DNA of 64,000 nucleotides from Acidovorax sp. Leaf191 (GCF_001424425.1 NZ_LMPT01000023.1:64170-128169); one strand, 5' to 3'. Shown: positions 17,086 through 27,093, counted from the first letter of the stretch. Notes: generated from the letters alone by a model not told the origin. Numbers and translations are program-made.

Positions 17086-18201
17086 TTACCTTCCGGCTGC
17101 TGCGGTGGCCAGGGCGGACAAGGTTTCGTCCAGCCGCGGCTGCTCGGCCGCCTTCATGCTGGCCTGCGCGGTCTGCAGCGTGTTGGCCGCGTTCTGGGTA
17201 CGCCGCGATGCGGGGTCGAAGTATTTGTTCAAGGCCACGGTGGCGGCGGTCAGGTCGGCGCGGGCCGACTCGAACTGCCGCGCGAGCACGCCCAGCCGCG
17301 CGTTGAGCAGCTTGAGCTTGAGGTTCTCGCGCAGAAAGAAGGTCTGCTCGGGCGCCAGCAAGATCGCCTCGGGCTGGTCGATACGGCTCACGCGCACCAG
17401 GCCCCGGGCTTCGTCGCGCACCACTTCCCAACTGCGCTGCAGGGTGGCTTGCCACCACGCCATGCCCTCGGTGGGGGCGGGCGGGCTGCCGACAGCGGCC
17501 GGGCCGGTGGACAGGCGCTTGGTCGACGCTGCCTGCGCCACCGCGTTCAGCACGGGCAGCTCGTCCACCTGGCGCACCAGGTCGTCCAGGCGGGCCAGCA
17601 GGCCGGCGGTGTCGGTGACGGCCGCACGGGTCAGGCGGTCCAGGTCACGGCCGATGGCGCGCTGCACGGGGGCCAGGCGGGGTTGCGCTGCGCGCTCGAT
17701 GCGCTGGTTGGCGCTCTTGAGGGCCGCCACCAGCGGCTCCAGGCTGCCGGTGAGCTGGGCCTGCTGCTGGGCCAGGCGGATAGCGGACTCGATGTCCACC
17801 ACCAGGTTTTCATCGCGCGACCGCGACAGGCTTTGCATGAGCTCTTCGAGCTGGCTGCGCTGCAGGGCCACTTCGCTCACGCGCGCCTCGGCCACCGACA
17901 GGCGGGCGGCGGTGTCGCGCACCAGTTCTTCGGCTTGGCGGGCCATGGTGCGGGCCTCGATGGCCTGCGCGCCGGAGTCGGCGGACTGCCGGGCCAGTTG
18001 TTCCTGGATGGCGCTCAGGCGTTGCCACAACAGGCCGCTGCTGATCAGCGCGGCGGCGGCCACCGTGCCGAGCAGCAGCGTCACGGCGCCGCCGCGGCCT
18101 GTGGCGGCGGGTGCCGGTGCAGGTACGGGGATGGCCGCCGGTGCGGCCACGGGCGCGCCGGCGTGGGCTGGAGGCAGGTCGTGGGAAGGCGCGGAACTCA
18201 T
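17086..18201 (-). CDS. hemX: HemX, uroporphyrinogen-III C-methyltransferase-annotated membrane protein
   Basis: A 371-residue protein with a Pro/Ala-rich N-terminal tail, one transmembrane helix near residues 45-65 and a long helical periplasmic domain. Coiled-coil character is strong over about residues 65-150 (LSAIQEQLARQSADS onward), and a conserved domain follows with MAWWQATLQRSWEVVRDEARGL. This is the HemX of hemCDXY operons. It lacks methyltransferase motifs despite the name used in databases. Its ATG overlaps the hemD stop as ATGA, indicating translational coupling. Confidence 0.9.
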   Translation of the reverse strand: MSSAPSHDLPPAHAGAPVAAPAAIPVPAPAPAATGRGGAVTLLLGTVAAAALISSGLLWQRLSAIQEQLARQSADSGAQAIEARTMARQAEELVRDTAARLSVAEARVSEVALQRSQLEELMQSLSRSRDENLVVDIESAIRLAQQQAQLTGSLEPLVAALKSANQRIERAAQPRLAPVQRAIGRDLDRLTRAAVTDTAGLLARLDDLVRQVDELPVLNAVAQAASTKRLSTGPAAVGSPPAPTEGMAWWQATLQRSWEVVRDEARGLVRVSRIDQPEAILLAPEQTFFLRENLKLKLLNARLGVLARQFESARADLTAATVALNKYFDPASRRTQNAANTLQTAQASMKAAEQPRLDETLSALATAAAGR

Positions 18202-19019
18202 GCGCCCGATTCTATCGACGCCACCACGTCGGCCAGCGCTGGCCGGCATTCCCGCACCGTGCCAAAGCCCACTGCGTGGGCCGCCTGGGCGATGCGAGGG
18301 TGGGTGGTCAGCGCCTGCGCCGCCGCCCAGGTTTGGCCCGGCAGCGCCTGTGCCAAGTGGGCCAGGGCCTCGGAGCTGCTCAGCAGCCACACCGAACCGT
18401 CCTGCGCGGCCTGTTGCGCCAGCGCCATCTCCGCCGCACTGAAAGTGGGTGCGCCGCGTTGGTATGCCACCACAAAGTCCACCTGCCCGCCGGCGGCAGT
18501 GATCTGCTGTGCTAGCCAGTCGCGCCCCGTGCCCTGCACCGATTCGTGCGCGCCGTCGGGCGTGGCCGAGCGCCCGCGCACGATGAGCACACGGTCACCG
18601 GCTCCGATCTGGCCGTGCACCTGTTGCCACAGCGATTCGGAGTCGAACTGCGCGGCATCGGGCGCCGGGCCGTCGATCTGGCTGGGTGGCACGCCCGCCT
18701 GCACCAGCGCGGCTGCTGTGCCCGGGCCGGGTGCCCATGCTCTTGTTTTGATAGCTGGTAGCGCTTGCCTATCCAGCGGTAGGGGCTGTTTTGATGCAAA
18801 AAAGTAGGTGGCGGCATTGCCGCTCACGAACATCAGCGCGCGGTACCCGGCCAGCCGTGCGCGCGCCTGCGCCAGCGCCTGCTGGGCTGCGGGGTCGGTG
18901 CAGGGGCCGATGCCGATCAACGGCAGTGCGACGGCATCAAGGCCGTGCGCCGAAAGTTGCTCCACCCAGTGCGCGGCCTCGCGGGCCGGCCGCGTGACGA
19001 TCACCCGGGGCAGGGGCAT
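18198..19019 (-). CDS. hemD: Uroporphyrinogen-III synthase
   Basis: Closes hydroxymethylbilane to uroporphyrinogen III. The 273 residues match the weakly conserved HemD pattern: VIVTRPAREA near the N-terminus, LIGIGPC, LMFVSGNAATYFF, VLIVRGRSATPDG and VWLLSSSEAL. Residues of roughly 74-95 (SKQPLPLDRQALPAIKTRA) are encoded by an in-frame family B repeat, an insertion between two conserved strands that probably forms a surface loop. The start ATG is 12 nt after the hemC stop and the end overlaps hemX by 4 nt. The frame is intact through the repeat, so the enzyme is likely functional. Confidence 0.9.
   Translation of the reverse strand: MPLPRVIVTRPAREAAHWVEQLSAHGLDAVALPLIGIGPCTDPAAQQALAQARARLAGYRALMFVSGNAATYFFASKQPLPLDRQALPAIKTRAWAPGPGTAAALVQAGVPPSQIDGPAPDAAQFDSESLWQQVHGQIGAGDRVLIVRGRSATPDGAHESVQGTGRDWLAQQITAAGGQVDFVVAYQRGAPTFSAAEMALAQQAAQDGSVWLLSSSEALAHLAQALPGQTWAAAQALTTHPRIAQAAHAVGFGTVRECRPALADVVASIESGA
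18738..18797 (-). repeat. Family B hairpin repeat, copy 3, inside hemD
   Basis: On the minus strand: CAGCCCCTACCGCTGGAT, then AAGCGCTACCAGCTATCAAA and ACAAGAGCAT. It is read through as coding sequence in the hemD frame. Confidence 0.8.
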
Positions 19020-19031
19020 GGCCGCCTCGGC

Positions 19032-20063
19032 TCAGTCTTGTGGGCGGAACGCGGGGTCCACGCCGCGCGCGCCGCCAGCGCGCAGGCGCTCGGCCACCGC
19101 GGTGCCCAGTGCTTCTGCTTGAACCAGCGTGGCCACGGGCCCGTGGGCCTGTGCGCGCACCAGCGGGGCCTGGCCGTCCGGGTCGCCCCAGGCCGCATGG
19201 ATCTGCAGCACATCGCCATTCATTGTGGCGTGCGCCGCCAGCGGCATGGAGCAGCTGCCGCCCATCGCACGGCTGACCGCGCGTTCGGCCGCCACGGTGA
19301 GCCAGGTGGCCTGGTGCGCCAGCGGTGCCAGCGCGTCCACCAGGTCCTGCCGCTCGCCGCGCACCTCGATGCCCAGCGCGCCCTGGCCCGCTGCGGGCAG
19401 CATGGTGTCGGGGTCGAACGCGGTGCGGATGCGGGACTCCAGCCCCAGGCGCTTCAAGCCTGCGGCCGCCAGCACGATGCCGTCGTACTGGCCTTCGTCC
19501 AGCTTGCGCAGGCGGGTGTCGAGGTTGCCGCGCAGCGGCTCGATTTTCAGGTCCGGCCGCAGGGCCTGCAGCAGCACCTGGCGGCGCAGGCTGGAGGTGC
19601 CCACCACCGCGCCCTGGGGCAATTCATCCAGCGACGCATAGCGGGGCGAGACGAACGCGTCGCGCGGGTCTTCGCGTTCCATCACGCAGGCCAGCACGAA
19701 GCCTTCGGGCAGCTCCATGGGCACGTCTTTCAGCGAGTGCACGGCGATGTGCGCGCGGCCTTCTTCCAGCGCCACCTCCAGCTCCTTCACGAACAGACCC
19801 TTGCCGCCCACCTTGGACAGCGAGCGGTCCAGGATCTGGTCGCCCTTGGTGGTCATGCCCAGCAGCTCCACCGTGTGGCCCTGCGCGCGCAGCAGGGCCT
19901 GCACATGCTCGGCCTGCCACAGCGCCAGACGGCTCTCGCGCGTGGCGATCACGATGGACAGCGGCGGGGTTGCCGCGGGGCTGTGCCCTTGCGGCAAGCG
20001 AGACTCCTGGGGGGGCAGCGACCCGGTCGGCGAAGCGTGGGGGGCGTCTTTGGGGGTGCTCAA
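19032..20063 (-). CDS. hemC: Porphobilinogen deaminase (hydroxymethylbilane synthase)
   Basis: Polymerises four porphobilinogens. The 343-residue protein has [14 protein letters not shown] after an unusually long N-terminal extension, HSLKDVP, GTSSLRR and the cofactor cysteine C271 in GGSCSMPL. The start appears to be TTG at 20063 with AGG upstream; no ATG is available before the conserved domain, so the roughly 35-residue Pro/Ser-rich extension is either real or the true start is another rare codon. It opens the hemCDXY operon and is divergent from ppc across 131 bp. Confidence 0.93.
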   Translation of the reverse strand: MSTPKDAPHASPTGSLPPQESRLPQGHSPAATPPLSIVIATRESRLALWQAEHVQALLRAQGHTVELLGMTTKGDQILDRSLSKVGGKGLFVKELEVALEEGRAHIAVHSLKDVPMELPEGFVLACVMEREDPRDAFVSPRYASLDELPQGAVVGTSSLRRQVLLQALRPDLKIEPLRGNLDTRLRKLDEGQYDGIVLAAAGLKRLGLESRIRTAFDPDTMLPAAGQGALGIEVRGERQDLVDALAPLAHQATWLTVAAERAVSRAMGGSCSMPLAAHATMNGDVLQIHAAWGDPDGQAPLVRAQAHGPVATLVQAEALGTAVAERLRAGGARGVDPAFRPQD

Positions 20064-20076
20064 GTTCGTAACCTGT

Positions 20077-20106
20077 TTGTAATCTTTCAGGGGCGGGCGA
20101 TGCTAG
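20077..20106 (+). promoter_or_regulatory. Candidate ppc promoter with overlapping palindrome
   Basis: TTGTAA (20077-20082), an 18-bp spacer and TGCTAG (20101-20106) form a sigma-70-like pair. The -10 box lies inside an interrupted palindrome (20093-20117) with GCGGGCG and CGCCCGC arms around ATGCTAGCAT, suggesting a repressor site. Confidence 0.4.
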
Positions 20107-20194
20107 CATGCGCCCGCACCGGGGCTGTGGTGTGGCCTGGCGCAGACCGGGCGGGCGGCCCCCGGCCATCCCATCCATTCCCGGAGACACCTGC

Positions 20195-22984
20195 ATGAAA
20201 CGATCCGACAAGGACCAGCCCCTGATCGACGACATCCGCCTGCTCGGCCGCATCCTGGGCGACGTGATCCGCGACCAGGAAGGCGTGGCCGCCTATGAGC
20301 TGGTCGAGCAGGTGCGCAAGCTCTCCGTGGCCTTCCGGCGCGATGCCGACCAGGAGGCCGACCGGGCGCTCAAGAAGCTGCTCAAGTCCCTGTCGGGCGA
20401 CCAGACGGTGAGCGTGATCCGCGCCTTCACCTACTTCAGCCACCTGGCCAACCTGGCCGAGGACCGCCACCACATCCGCCGCCGCGCCGTGCACGAGCGC
20501 GCCGGCGACACGCAAGAGGGCAGCATCGAGGTCGCCCTGTCGCGCCTGCGCTGGGCCGGCATTGCGCCCAAGACCATCTCGCAGACGCTGGCCGGCAGCT
20601 ACGTGGCGCCGGTGCTCACGGCCCACCCCACCGAAGTGCAACGCAAGAGCATTCTGGATGCCGAGCGCGACATCGCCCAGCTGCTGGCCACGCGCGACGA
20701 CATCCAGGTGCGCGCCCAGCTGTACAACACCGCCAAGGACGCGCTCACCCCGCGCGAGCTGGCCGCCAACGAGGCCCAGCTGCGCGCCCGCGTGGCCCAG
20801 TTGTGGCAGACGCGCCTGCTGCGCTACAGCAAGCTCACCGTGGCCGACGAGATCGAGAACGCGCTGTCGTACTACGAAGCCACCTTTCTGCGCGAGATCC
20901 CCAAGATCTATGCCGACCTGGAAGCCGAGCTGGGCCAGTACCCCGTGCACAGCTTCCTGCGCATGGGCCAGTGGATCGGCGGGGACCGCGACGGCAATCC
21001 CAACGTCACCGCGCAAACTTTGCAGTACGCCCTGGGCCGCCAGGCCGAGGTGGCACTGCGCCACTACCTGACCGAGGTGCACTACCTGGGCGGCGAGTTG
21101 TCGCTGTCGGCACGCCTGGTGCAGGTGTCGGCCGAGATGGAGGCGCTGGCTGCGCGCTCGCCCGACACCAACGAGCACCGGGTGGACGAGCCGTACCGCC
21201 GGGCGTTGACGGGCGTCTATGCGCGCCTGGCCGCTTCGCTCAAGGAGCTGACCGGCGGCGAGGCGGCGCGCCATGCGGTCGCCCCGCAGAACCCGTACGT
21301 GAGTGCCGAGGCCTTTTTGGCCGACTTGCGCGTGATCGAGGCGTCGCTCAAGTCCCACCACGGCGAAGCCCTGGCCGCCGAGCGCCTGCACCCGCTGATC
21401 CGTGCGGTGCAGGTCTTCGGCTTTCACCTGGCCACGGTGGACCTGCGCCAAAGCTCCGACAAGCACGAAGAGGTGGTGGCCGAGCTGCTGTCCACGGCAC
21501 GCATCGAGACCGCGTATTCCACGCTGTCCGAGACCGACAAGCGCGCGCTGCTGCTGCGCCTGCTCAACGACGCGCGCCCGCTGCGTGTGGTGGGCGCCAG
21601 CTACTCGGACCATGCCCGGGGTGAGCTCGCCATCTTCGAGGCGGCCCTGGTTATGCGCCAGCGCTACGGCCACCAGGCCATTCGCCACTACATCATCAGC
21701 CACACCGAAACCGTGAGCGACCTGCTGGAGGTGCTGCTGCTGCAAAAGGAAGTGGGGCTGATGCGCGGCACGCTGGACGGCGATGCCCGCAACGACCTCA
21801 TCGTGGTGCCGCTGTTCGAGACCATCGAAGACCTGCGCAATGCCGCGCCCATCATGCGCGAGTTCTATGCCCTGCCGGGTGTGGCAGGCCTGGTGCACCG
21901 AAGCGGCAGCGAGCAGGACATCATGCTCGGCTACAGCGACAGCAACAAGGACGGCGGCATCTTCACCAGCAACTGGGAGCTGTACCGCGCCGAGATCGCG
22001 CTGGTGGAGCTGTTCGACGAACTGGCCACCAGCCACGGCATCCAGCTGCGCATGTTCCACGGCCGCGGCGGTACCGTGGGACGTGGCGGTGGCCCGAGCT
22101 ACCAGGCCATCCTGGCCCAGCCCCCCGGCACCGTGCGCGGCCAGATCCGCCTGACGGAGCAGGGCGAAGTCATCGCCTCCAAGTACGCCAACCCCGAGAT
22201 CGGCCGGCGCAACCTGGAGACCCTGGTCGCCGCCACGCTCGAAGCCACGCTGCTGCAGCCCACCAAGCCTGCGACCAAGGCCTTCCTCGACGCTGCGGCC
22301 CAACTGTCGCTGGCGAGCATGGGCAGCTACCGCGCACTGGTGTACGAGACGCCCGGCTTCACCGAATACTTCTTCAACTCCACCCCCATCCGCGAGATCG
22401 CCGAGCTCAACATCGGCTCGCGCCCCGCGAGCCGCAAGGCCAGCCAGAAGATCGAAGACCTGCGCGCCATCCCCTGGGGCTTCAGCTGGGGCCAGTGCCG
22501 CCTCACGCTGCCCGGATGGTTCGGCTTCGGTTCCGCGGTCGATGCCTTCGTCAACGCCGAAGGCAAGGACCCCAAGAGCCAGCTGGCACTGCTGCAAAAG
22601 ATGTACCGCCAGTGGCCGTTCTTCCGCACCTTGCTGTCCAACATGGACATGGTGCTCGCCAAAAGCGACCTGGCCCTGGCCTCACGCTACAGCGAACTGG
22701 TGACCGACGCGCGGCTGCGCAAGAAGGTCTTCACCGCCATCGAAGCCGAATGGCTGCGCACGGCAGACGCCCTGACCCGCATCACCGGCGACAAGCACCG
22801 CCTGATGCACAACGCGGCGCTGGCCCGGTCCATCAAGCACCGGTTTCCGTACATCGACCCGCTGCACCATTTGCAGGTCGAACTCGTGCGTCGCTGGCGC
22901 GCGGGGCAGGGGGATGAGCGGGTGCAGACCGGGATTCACATCTCCATCAACGGGATCGCGGCGGGGTTGCGCAATACCGGCTGA
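20195..22984 (+). CDS. ppc: Phosphoenolpyruvate carboxylase
   Basis: Carboxylates PEP to oxaloacetate to refill the TCA cycle. The 929-residue enzyme has the catalytic histidine H144 in [32 protein letters not shown] near 578, the glycine-rich loop [13 protein letters not shown] near 620 and the C-terminal [13 protein letters not shown]. The ATG at 20195 has GGAG upstream; a longer frame exists but has no binding site. It is monocistronic and divergent from hemC. Confidence 0.97.
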   Translation: MKRSDKDQPLIDDIRLLGRILGDVIRDQEGVAAYELVEQVRKLSVAFRRDADQEADRALKKLLKSLSGDQTVSVIRAFTYFSHLANLAEDRHHIRRRAVHERAGDTQEGSIEVALSRLRWAGIAPKTISQTLAGSYVAPVLTAHPTEVQRKSILDAERDIAQLLATRDDIQVRAQLYNTAKDALTPRELAANEAQLRARVAQLWQTRLLRYSKLTVADEIENALSYYEATFLREIPKIYADLEAELGQYPVHSFLRMGQWIGGDRDGNPNVTAQTLQYALGRQAEVALRHYLTEVHYLGGELSLSARLVQVSAEMEALAARSPDTNEHRVDEPYRRALTGVYARLAASLKELTGGEAARHAVAPQNPYVSAEAFLADLRVIEASLKSHHGEALAAERLHPLIRAVQVFGFHLATVDLRQSSDKHEEVVAELLSTARIETAYSTLSETDKRALLLRLLNDARPLRVVGASYSDHARGELAIFEAALVMRQRYGHQAIRHYIISHTETVSDLLEVLLLQKEVGLMRGTLDGDARNDLIVVPLFETIEDLRNAAPIMREFYALPGVAGLVHRSGSEQDIMLGYSDSNKDGGIFTSNWELYRAEIALVELFDELATSHGIQLRMFHGRGGTVGRGGGPSYQAILAQPPGTVRGQIRLTEQGEVIASKYANPEIGRRNLETLVAATLEATLLQPTKPATKAFLDAAAQLSLASMGSYRALVYETPGFTEYFFNSTPIREIAELNIGSRPASRKASQKIEDLRAIPWGFSWGQCRLTLPGWFGFGSAVDAFVNAEGKDPKSQLALLQKMYRQWPFFRTLLSNMDMVLAKSDLALASRYSELVTDARLRKKVFTAIEAEWLRTADALTRITGDKHRLMHNAALARSIKHRFPYIDPLHHLQVELVRRWRAGQGDERVQTGIHISINGIAAGLRNTG

Positions 22985-23019
22985 CGAGGGCCGGGAAGGG
23001 GCGCGGCTGCCCCTGCATG

Positions 23020-23047
23020 TGGCGTATGGCGTATGGCGTATGGCGTC
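23020..23047. repeat. 7-bp tandem repeat (TGGCGTA), four units
   Basis: Three perfect TGGCGTA units and a fourth TGGCGTC. The last overlaps the stop codon of the minus-strand membrane protein gene. Confidence 0.9.
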
Positions 23048-23339
23048 AATCGCGCAGCAACTGGGAGTGCCGCAAGCATCCCCACGCCACGCCCAACGCG
23101 ATGCCGATGCCCAGCCCCCAGGCCACCGGCAGGCCGATGCCGAAGATGAGCAGGGCCGTCACCCCCAGGCTCGCCAGCGCGATCCAGAACATCGTGACGA
23201 GGTCGAAGTGGGCGACTGCCATGGCATCCTCGTCCGCGCTGCGCTTTGAGCTGCCGCGCGTTTCGCGTTGGCGCCTGAATACGAAGACGTCCGCGATGAA
23301 CTCCGCGATGCCGGAGAGAAGATCGGTCACGATGCTCAT
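23046..23339 (-). CDS. Small inner-membrane protein (97 aa), unknown
   Basis: Not recognised. The start is ATG 23339. An amphipathic N-terminus (MSIVTDLLSGIAEFIADVFVF) is followed by a charged stretch with Arg, Glu and Lys, then two hydrophobic helices (about residues 48-63 and 66-88) and a short basic tail. It stands alone, convergent with ppc. The 7-bp repeat overlaps its stop codon, so unit changes there could alter the C-terminus. Confidence 0.6.
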   Translation of the reverse strand: MSIVTDLLSGIAEFIADVFVFRRQRETRGSSKRSADEDAMAVAHFDLVTMFWIALASLGVTALLIFGIGLPVAWGLGIGIALGVAWGCLRHSQLLRD

Positions 23340-23746
23340 GGCAAGTTCACACCTTTGCTGCAGTGGTCGTTCTTGAAGTGGCAAGTGGCTGCCGCCGCGC
23401 CCGTACGGGATGTGCAGGTGCGGGGCAGATCCAAGCGGAATGTAGTGCCAACCGCGAACGCCAGCATTTCATCAGCGGTCAGTGCGTCAAATCCACACCT
23501 TGGTTGGTATCGCAGCTTCAGTCCGGCATGAACCCCGGCAGCCCTCCACTACCATTTCCTCGGTCGTGGGCCTTCGGTTTTGTGTGGCTTGCAAGGCAGG
23601 CCGTCACGGCTGGCTGGTGTGCTGCATTCTGTGGCAGCGTGGATGGCTCCGGCGGGGGGCTTGCCTGCGGCGGAAGGCACCGTCCACACGAACGTCGCGT
23701 CCGGCTCGGGGGGAGCCGGCGGGACGCAATCATTCAGTAGATATCT
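23340..23746. other. Intergenic region between two small membrane-protein genes
   Basis: I see no gene, terminator or repeat. The open frames lack binding sites and are Arg/Gly-rich. GC content is ordinary. An AT-rich TAGATATCT just before 23747 may be the -10 region of the next gene. Confidence 0.4.
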
Positions 23747-24073
23747 ATGGCGAGTTCTTCACAAATAAGAAACTACATGCTCAGGCGCGTGGCCTGTTGG
23801 CTGTTTGCGTTGGCCGGGTGGTTCGCCGTCGGGGCGCCAGTGGTCCATTGGGTGACCTGGAACTCGGCCGAACAGGAAATTGCGATTCTGGAGACGGCCG
23901 GCGAGCGCGACGAAAGAATATCGCCCGTGGTGCTCTACAGCACCATTCGCCGGTGGGAGGCGCAAGCCGCCCAGCTGGAAATTTGGCTGACGGCCGCCGG
24001 GATCGCGACCCTGTGCTTCATCGCCAACGCAATCGAATGGGCCTGGGCGCGGCGCACCCAGCGCAGCCCATAA
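23747..24073 (+). CDS. Hypothetical membrane protein (108 aa)
   Basis: Not recognised. Two hydrophobic helices (about residues 13-36 and 80-97) enclose a periplasmic or cytoplasmic loop rich in Glu, Arg and Ala (AEQEIAILETAGERDER). The C-terminus is basic (WAWARRTQRSP). The ATG at 23747 lacks a clear binding site; M11 at 23777 is an alternative start. The composition is that of a real protein and differs from frame shadows. It is convergent with the AI-2E-type gene, separated by 45 nt. Confidence 0.55.
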   Translation: MASSSQIRNYMLRRVACWLFALAGWFAVGAPVVHWVTWNSAEQEIAILETAGERDERISPVVLYSTIRRWEAQAAQLEIWLTAAGIATLCFIANAIEWAWARRTQRSP

Positions 24074-24118
24074 CGGGCGTGACCCGTGGCCAAGCCCGGG
24101 CCGGGCGACAGCGCTGAC

Positions 24119-25489
24119 TCAATCGCCCAGCAACTCCCCCACCGCCTTCAAATCCTCCACCCGGTCACAAATGGCCTTCACCGCCATCATCACCGGGATG
24201 CCCAGCAGCAGGCCCCACAGGCCCCACAGCCAGCCCCAGGCGAGCACGCTCACGAACACGGCGACGGGACTCATGCTGCTGGTGCGGCTTGTGAGCCAGG
24301 GGGTCAGCAGGTTGCCGATGAGGGTGTGGATGACCAGCGACGCACCGCCGATGGCCAGGGCCATGTCGATGGTGCCGAACTGCAGGAAGGCGACCAGCGC
24401 CGATGAACCCGTGACCAAGGCCGAGCCGATGTACGGCGCCAGGTTGAGCACCCCGGCCACCACGCCCCACACGGCAGCGTTCTGCAGGCCCAGCGCCCAG
24501 TACGCCAGGCCCGTGGCCACGCCCACGAGCACGCTGGTGAACACCTGCACCAGCAGGTAGCGCTGGATCTGGTTGGTGATGTCTTCCAGCACGTGGATGG
24601 TCACCTTGCGCCGCTCCAGGCTGGTGCCCGCGATGCGCAGCAGCTTGTTGCGAAACAGGTTGCCGGAGGCCAGCGCGAAGAAGGTGAGGAAGATCACCAC
24701 CGTCAGTTGCCCGAGCGCCGACATCAGGCCCATGGTGCCGCTCCACAGGTAGTCGCGCACGTTGAAGGGCGGGCGCTCCACGATCACGCGCTGCACGCCG
24801 CGCCGGGCGGGGGCGGCGGCCGTGTTCTCGTTGGCGGCCTGTTCGATCTGGGCTGCGGCCTGTTGCACGGTGTCCAGCGGACTGGCGGAGGTGGCGCGCG
24901 AACGGATGTTGTCGCGCACCTTCTTGGCGGCTACGGGCAGGGAGTCGACCAGCTGTGCAGCGCCGTCGCTCAGCGACCAGGCGGCGGTGGCCAGGCTGCC
25001 GACGATGGCGATCAGCAGCACGCCCGCGCCCAGCCAGCGCGGAACGCGGGCGCGGTGCAGCATCTCCACGGCGGGCCGCAGCGCCGTGGTGAGCAGCAGG
25101 CTCAGCATGATGGGGATGAACACCGCGCTGGCCCAGTGCAGCAGGGCCACGCTCGCGAACAGGGCGAGCAGGGCGAGCGACAGGTTGCGCACGTCCACGG
25201 GCATGTGGAGCATGAGCGGGCCGTTCAAGGCAGAGGGGGAAGCTGAAGACAGCGCGGCTCCTGACAGGGAGGGGGCCGCAGTGCCGGACTCTGCGGCTGC
25301 AGCTGCGGCTTGGGGGGTGGGGGTGGGGCTGATGAGGCTGTCTGCGGTCGTGGCGAATGCGGGGGCTTGCGCCGGGGGGGCTGCTGCGTGCGGCGTTTCC
25401 TGCGTTTCGCTGCCTGCCGGTTCGGCGGGAATGGCGTCCGCAGGGGTTGCGGGGGCAGGGGGCAGAGGGTCGGCAGTGAGCGCAGTCAT
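24119..25489 (-). CDS. AI-2E-family transporter (TqsA/YdiK type permease)
   Basis: A 456-residue polytopic membrane protein. Residues 1-90 are Ala/Pro-rich and probably disordered. Two or three helices follow, then a soluble loop (about 180-245), then five more helices including FGTIDMALAIGGASLVIHTLIGNLLTPWLTSR, typical of the AI-2E exporter superfamily. The substrate is unknown: AI-2 in some members, Na+/H+ or other solutes in others. The ATG at 25489 gives the usual N-terminus. It is a single-gene unit, divergent from the lipoprotein pair. Confidence 0.88.
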   Translation of the reverse strand: MTALTADPLPPAPATPADAIPAEPAGSETQETPHAAAPPAQAPAFATTADSLISPTPTPQAAAAAAESGTAAPSLSGAALSSASPSALNGPLMLHMPVDVRNLSLALLALFASVALLHWASAVFIPIMLSLLLTTALRPAVEMLHRARVPRWLGAGVLLIAIVGSLATAAWSLSDGAAQLVDSLPVAAKKVRDNIRSRATSASPLDTVQQAAAQIEQAANENTAAAPARRGVQRVIVERPPFNVRDYLWSGTMGLMSALGQLTVVIFLTFFALASGNLFRNKLLRIAGTSLERRKVTIHVLEDITNQIQRYLLVQVFTSVLVGVATGLAYWALGLQNAAVWGVVAGVLNLAPYIGSALVTGSSALVAFLQFGTIDMALAIGGASLVIHTLIGNLLTPWLTSRTSSMSPVAVFVSVLAWGWLWGLWGLLLGIPVMMAVKAICDRVEDLKAVGELLGD

Positions 25490-25682
25490 GCGCAGATTGT
25501 GCTGCAGCCACCGGGCTCCCTGTGTAGGCGGCCACGCCAGCGCTGGGATGGTGCGCAGGGAAGAGCGGCGCAAAACCCGCGCTTATTGCCCGATGGCCGC
25601 ACCCCGCTCATCGCTAGGATGACGCGATGCCATTGCATTGCCTGCATTTCCACCACCACACGGCGACAAAGGGGTCGTGCGC

Positions 25683-26429
25683 ATGAAAAACCAACGACAT
25701 CCAGCGGTAGGGGGCGTGCTCTGGCGCGCCGCGGCGGCCTCGATCGTCCTGCTGTTGGCGGGCTGCTCGTCACTGGATGTGCCCCGTGCCGACAACTACC
25801 CCGCCACCGACCAGAAGAAGGCCCGCGCCGTGCACCACTGGGACGTGCTGGCCGACGATGTGGCCAGCCGGGTCGCGGGCAAGATCAGCGCCTGGCCGCC
25901 GGGCGAGTACCCCATCTACGTGGCACCGTCTGCGGGCGACACCAGCTTCAACAACGGGTTTCGCAAGCTCCTCATCACGCGCCTGCTGGACCGGGGCGTG
26001 ACGCTGTCCACCCAGCCTACGGCCGTGACGCTGACGTTCGAGACGCAACTGGTGCAGCACGAGGCGCGGGTCGTCAGCATGGGCCCGATGCCCTGGACCC
26101 GCCTCGCGCTGGGCGTGGGTGTGGCGCGGGACTGGCACCTGTACCACCAGAGCGCGGGCTCGATGCTCGGCGGGATCGTGGCCCTGGGCGCGATCACCGA
26201 CCTGACGCAGTACGCCATCAGCGGCGCCGCCGCGGGCGGGCCCACGCGCACCGAAGTGCTGATCACCACCTCGCTGGAGAGCGCCGACCGCTATCTGGCG
26301 CGCACGGCCGACGTGTACTACATCGAACAAGATGACTCGGGCCTGTACAAGGCCAAGGCGCCGGAGCCGCCACCGCCGATGCCGCCGCCCCCCACGCCCA
26401 TGAAGACCTGGCGGGTGGTGGCGCCATGA
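25683..26429 (+). CDS. Lipoprotein of unknown function, partner of the FlgO-like gene
   Basis: A lipoprotein signal with lipobox LLAGC ends at C28. The mature 220-residue chain has a beta-rich domain (TAVTLTFETQLVQHEARVVSM), a Gly/Ala-rich segment (LGGIVALGAITDL) that could insert in or lie along a membrane, and a Pro-rich tail (PEPPPPMPPPPTP). I use ATG 25683, where the signal begins; ATG 25638 would put a polar extension before it. The stop overlaps the next start as ATGA, so the two lipoproteins are made together. The family was not recognised. Confidence 0.7.
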   Translation: MKNQRHPAVGGVLWRAAAASIVLLLAGCSSLDVPRADNYPATDQKKARAVHHWDVLADDVASRVAGKISAWPPGEYPIYVAPSAGDTSFNNGFRKLLITRLLDRGVTLSTQPTAVTLTFETQLVQHEARVVSMGPMPWTRLALGVGVARDWHLYHQSAGSMLGGIVALGAITDLTQYAISGAAAGGPTRTEVLITTSLESADRYLARTADVYYIEQDDSGLYKAKAPEPPPPMPPPPTPMKTWRVVAP

Positions 26430-27004
26430 GGCCCCGTCTGCTTGGCGCCCCAACCCGCGCCGTGCACGCGCTGGCCGCAGCCTGCCTGGCCCTGGGCCTG
26501 CAGGGCTGCGCAACCAGCCCCATGCACAGCTACTACTACGGCGACCGCGCCGGTGGCATCTCTCGCAGCGACCTGATCGAGACCAACGAACGCGCTGCCG
26601 ACGCGCTGCTGCAGTACGCACCGCTGGATGCGAGCCAGCCCGTGCTCGTGGCCACGTTGGTGAATGTGGACCGCCTGACCGAATCGTCCCGCCTGGGCCG
26701 CATCTTCTCCGAGCAGATCGCCGGCCGCCTGGTGCACCGCGGGCTGCGGGTGACCGAGGTGAAGCTGCGCGACAACCTGCTGCTGCAGCGCGACCAGGGC
26801 GAGTTGCTGCTGTCGCGCGAGGTGCGCGAGGTGAGCCAGGCGCAGGATGCGCAGGCCGTGGTGGTGGGCACATACGCGGTGTCGACGACGGTGGTCTACA
26901 TCAGCCTGAAGCTGGTGAACCCCGTGGGCAACACGGTGGTGGCGGCGTACAACTATGCGGTGCCGATGGACGAGAACGTGCGGGTGTTGCTGGCTGGAAG
27001 GTAG
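26426..27004 (+). CDS. FlgO-like outer-membrane lipoprotein
   Basis: A 192-residue lipoprotein with lipobox LQGC at 25-28. The mature part resembles FlgO, an outer-membrane protein needed for flagellar stability in Vibrio: two alternating beta-alpha units, including QPVLVATLVNVDRLTESS, a GRIFSEQIAGRLVHRG helix and AQAVVVGTYAVSTTVVYI. Co-translation with the upstream lipoprotein and closeness to flhDC (convergent, 186 nt away) fit a motility role, but similar FlgO-domain proteins also occur outside flagellar loci. A family A repeat and a terminator follow. Confidence 0.72.
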   Translation: MRPRLLGAPTRAVHALAAACLALGLQGCATSPMHSYYYGDRAGGISRSDLIETNERAADALLQYAPLDASQPVLVATLVNVDRLTESSRLGRIFSEQIAGRLVHRGLRVTEVKLRDNLLLQRDQGELLLSREVREVSQAQDAQAVVVGTYAVSTTVVYISLKLVNPVGNTVVAAYNYAVPMDENVRVLLAGR

Positions 27005-27093
27005 TGAAGCCCCCCTGAGCCGCTTCGCGCCTTCCCCCGAGGGGGACGGACGCCCCCAGCGCGGCGGGGCGGCCCTTGCGCGGGGGCACTGGC
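27005..27093 (+). repeat. Family A stop-codon-linked repeat, copy 4
   Basis: Directly after the TAG of the FlgO-like gene: AGCCCCCCTGAGCCGC, CCCCCGAGGGGGAC, then the GCGGCGGGGCGGCCCTTGCG motif. Confidence 0.85.
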
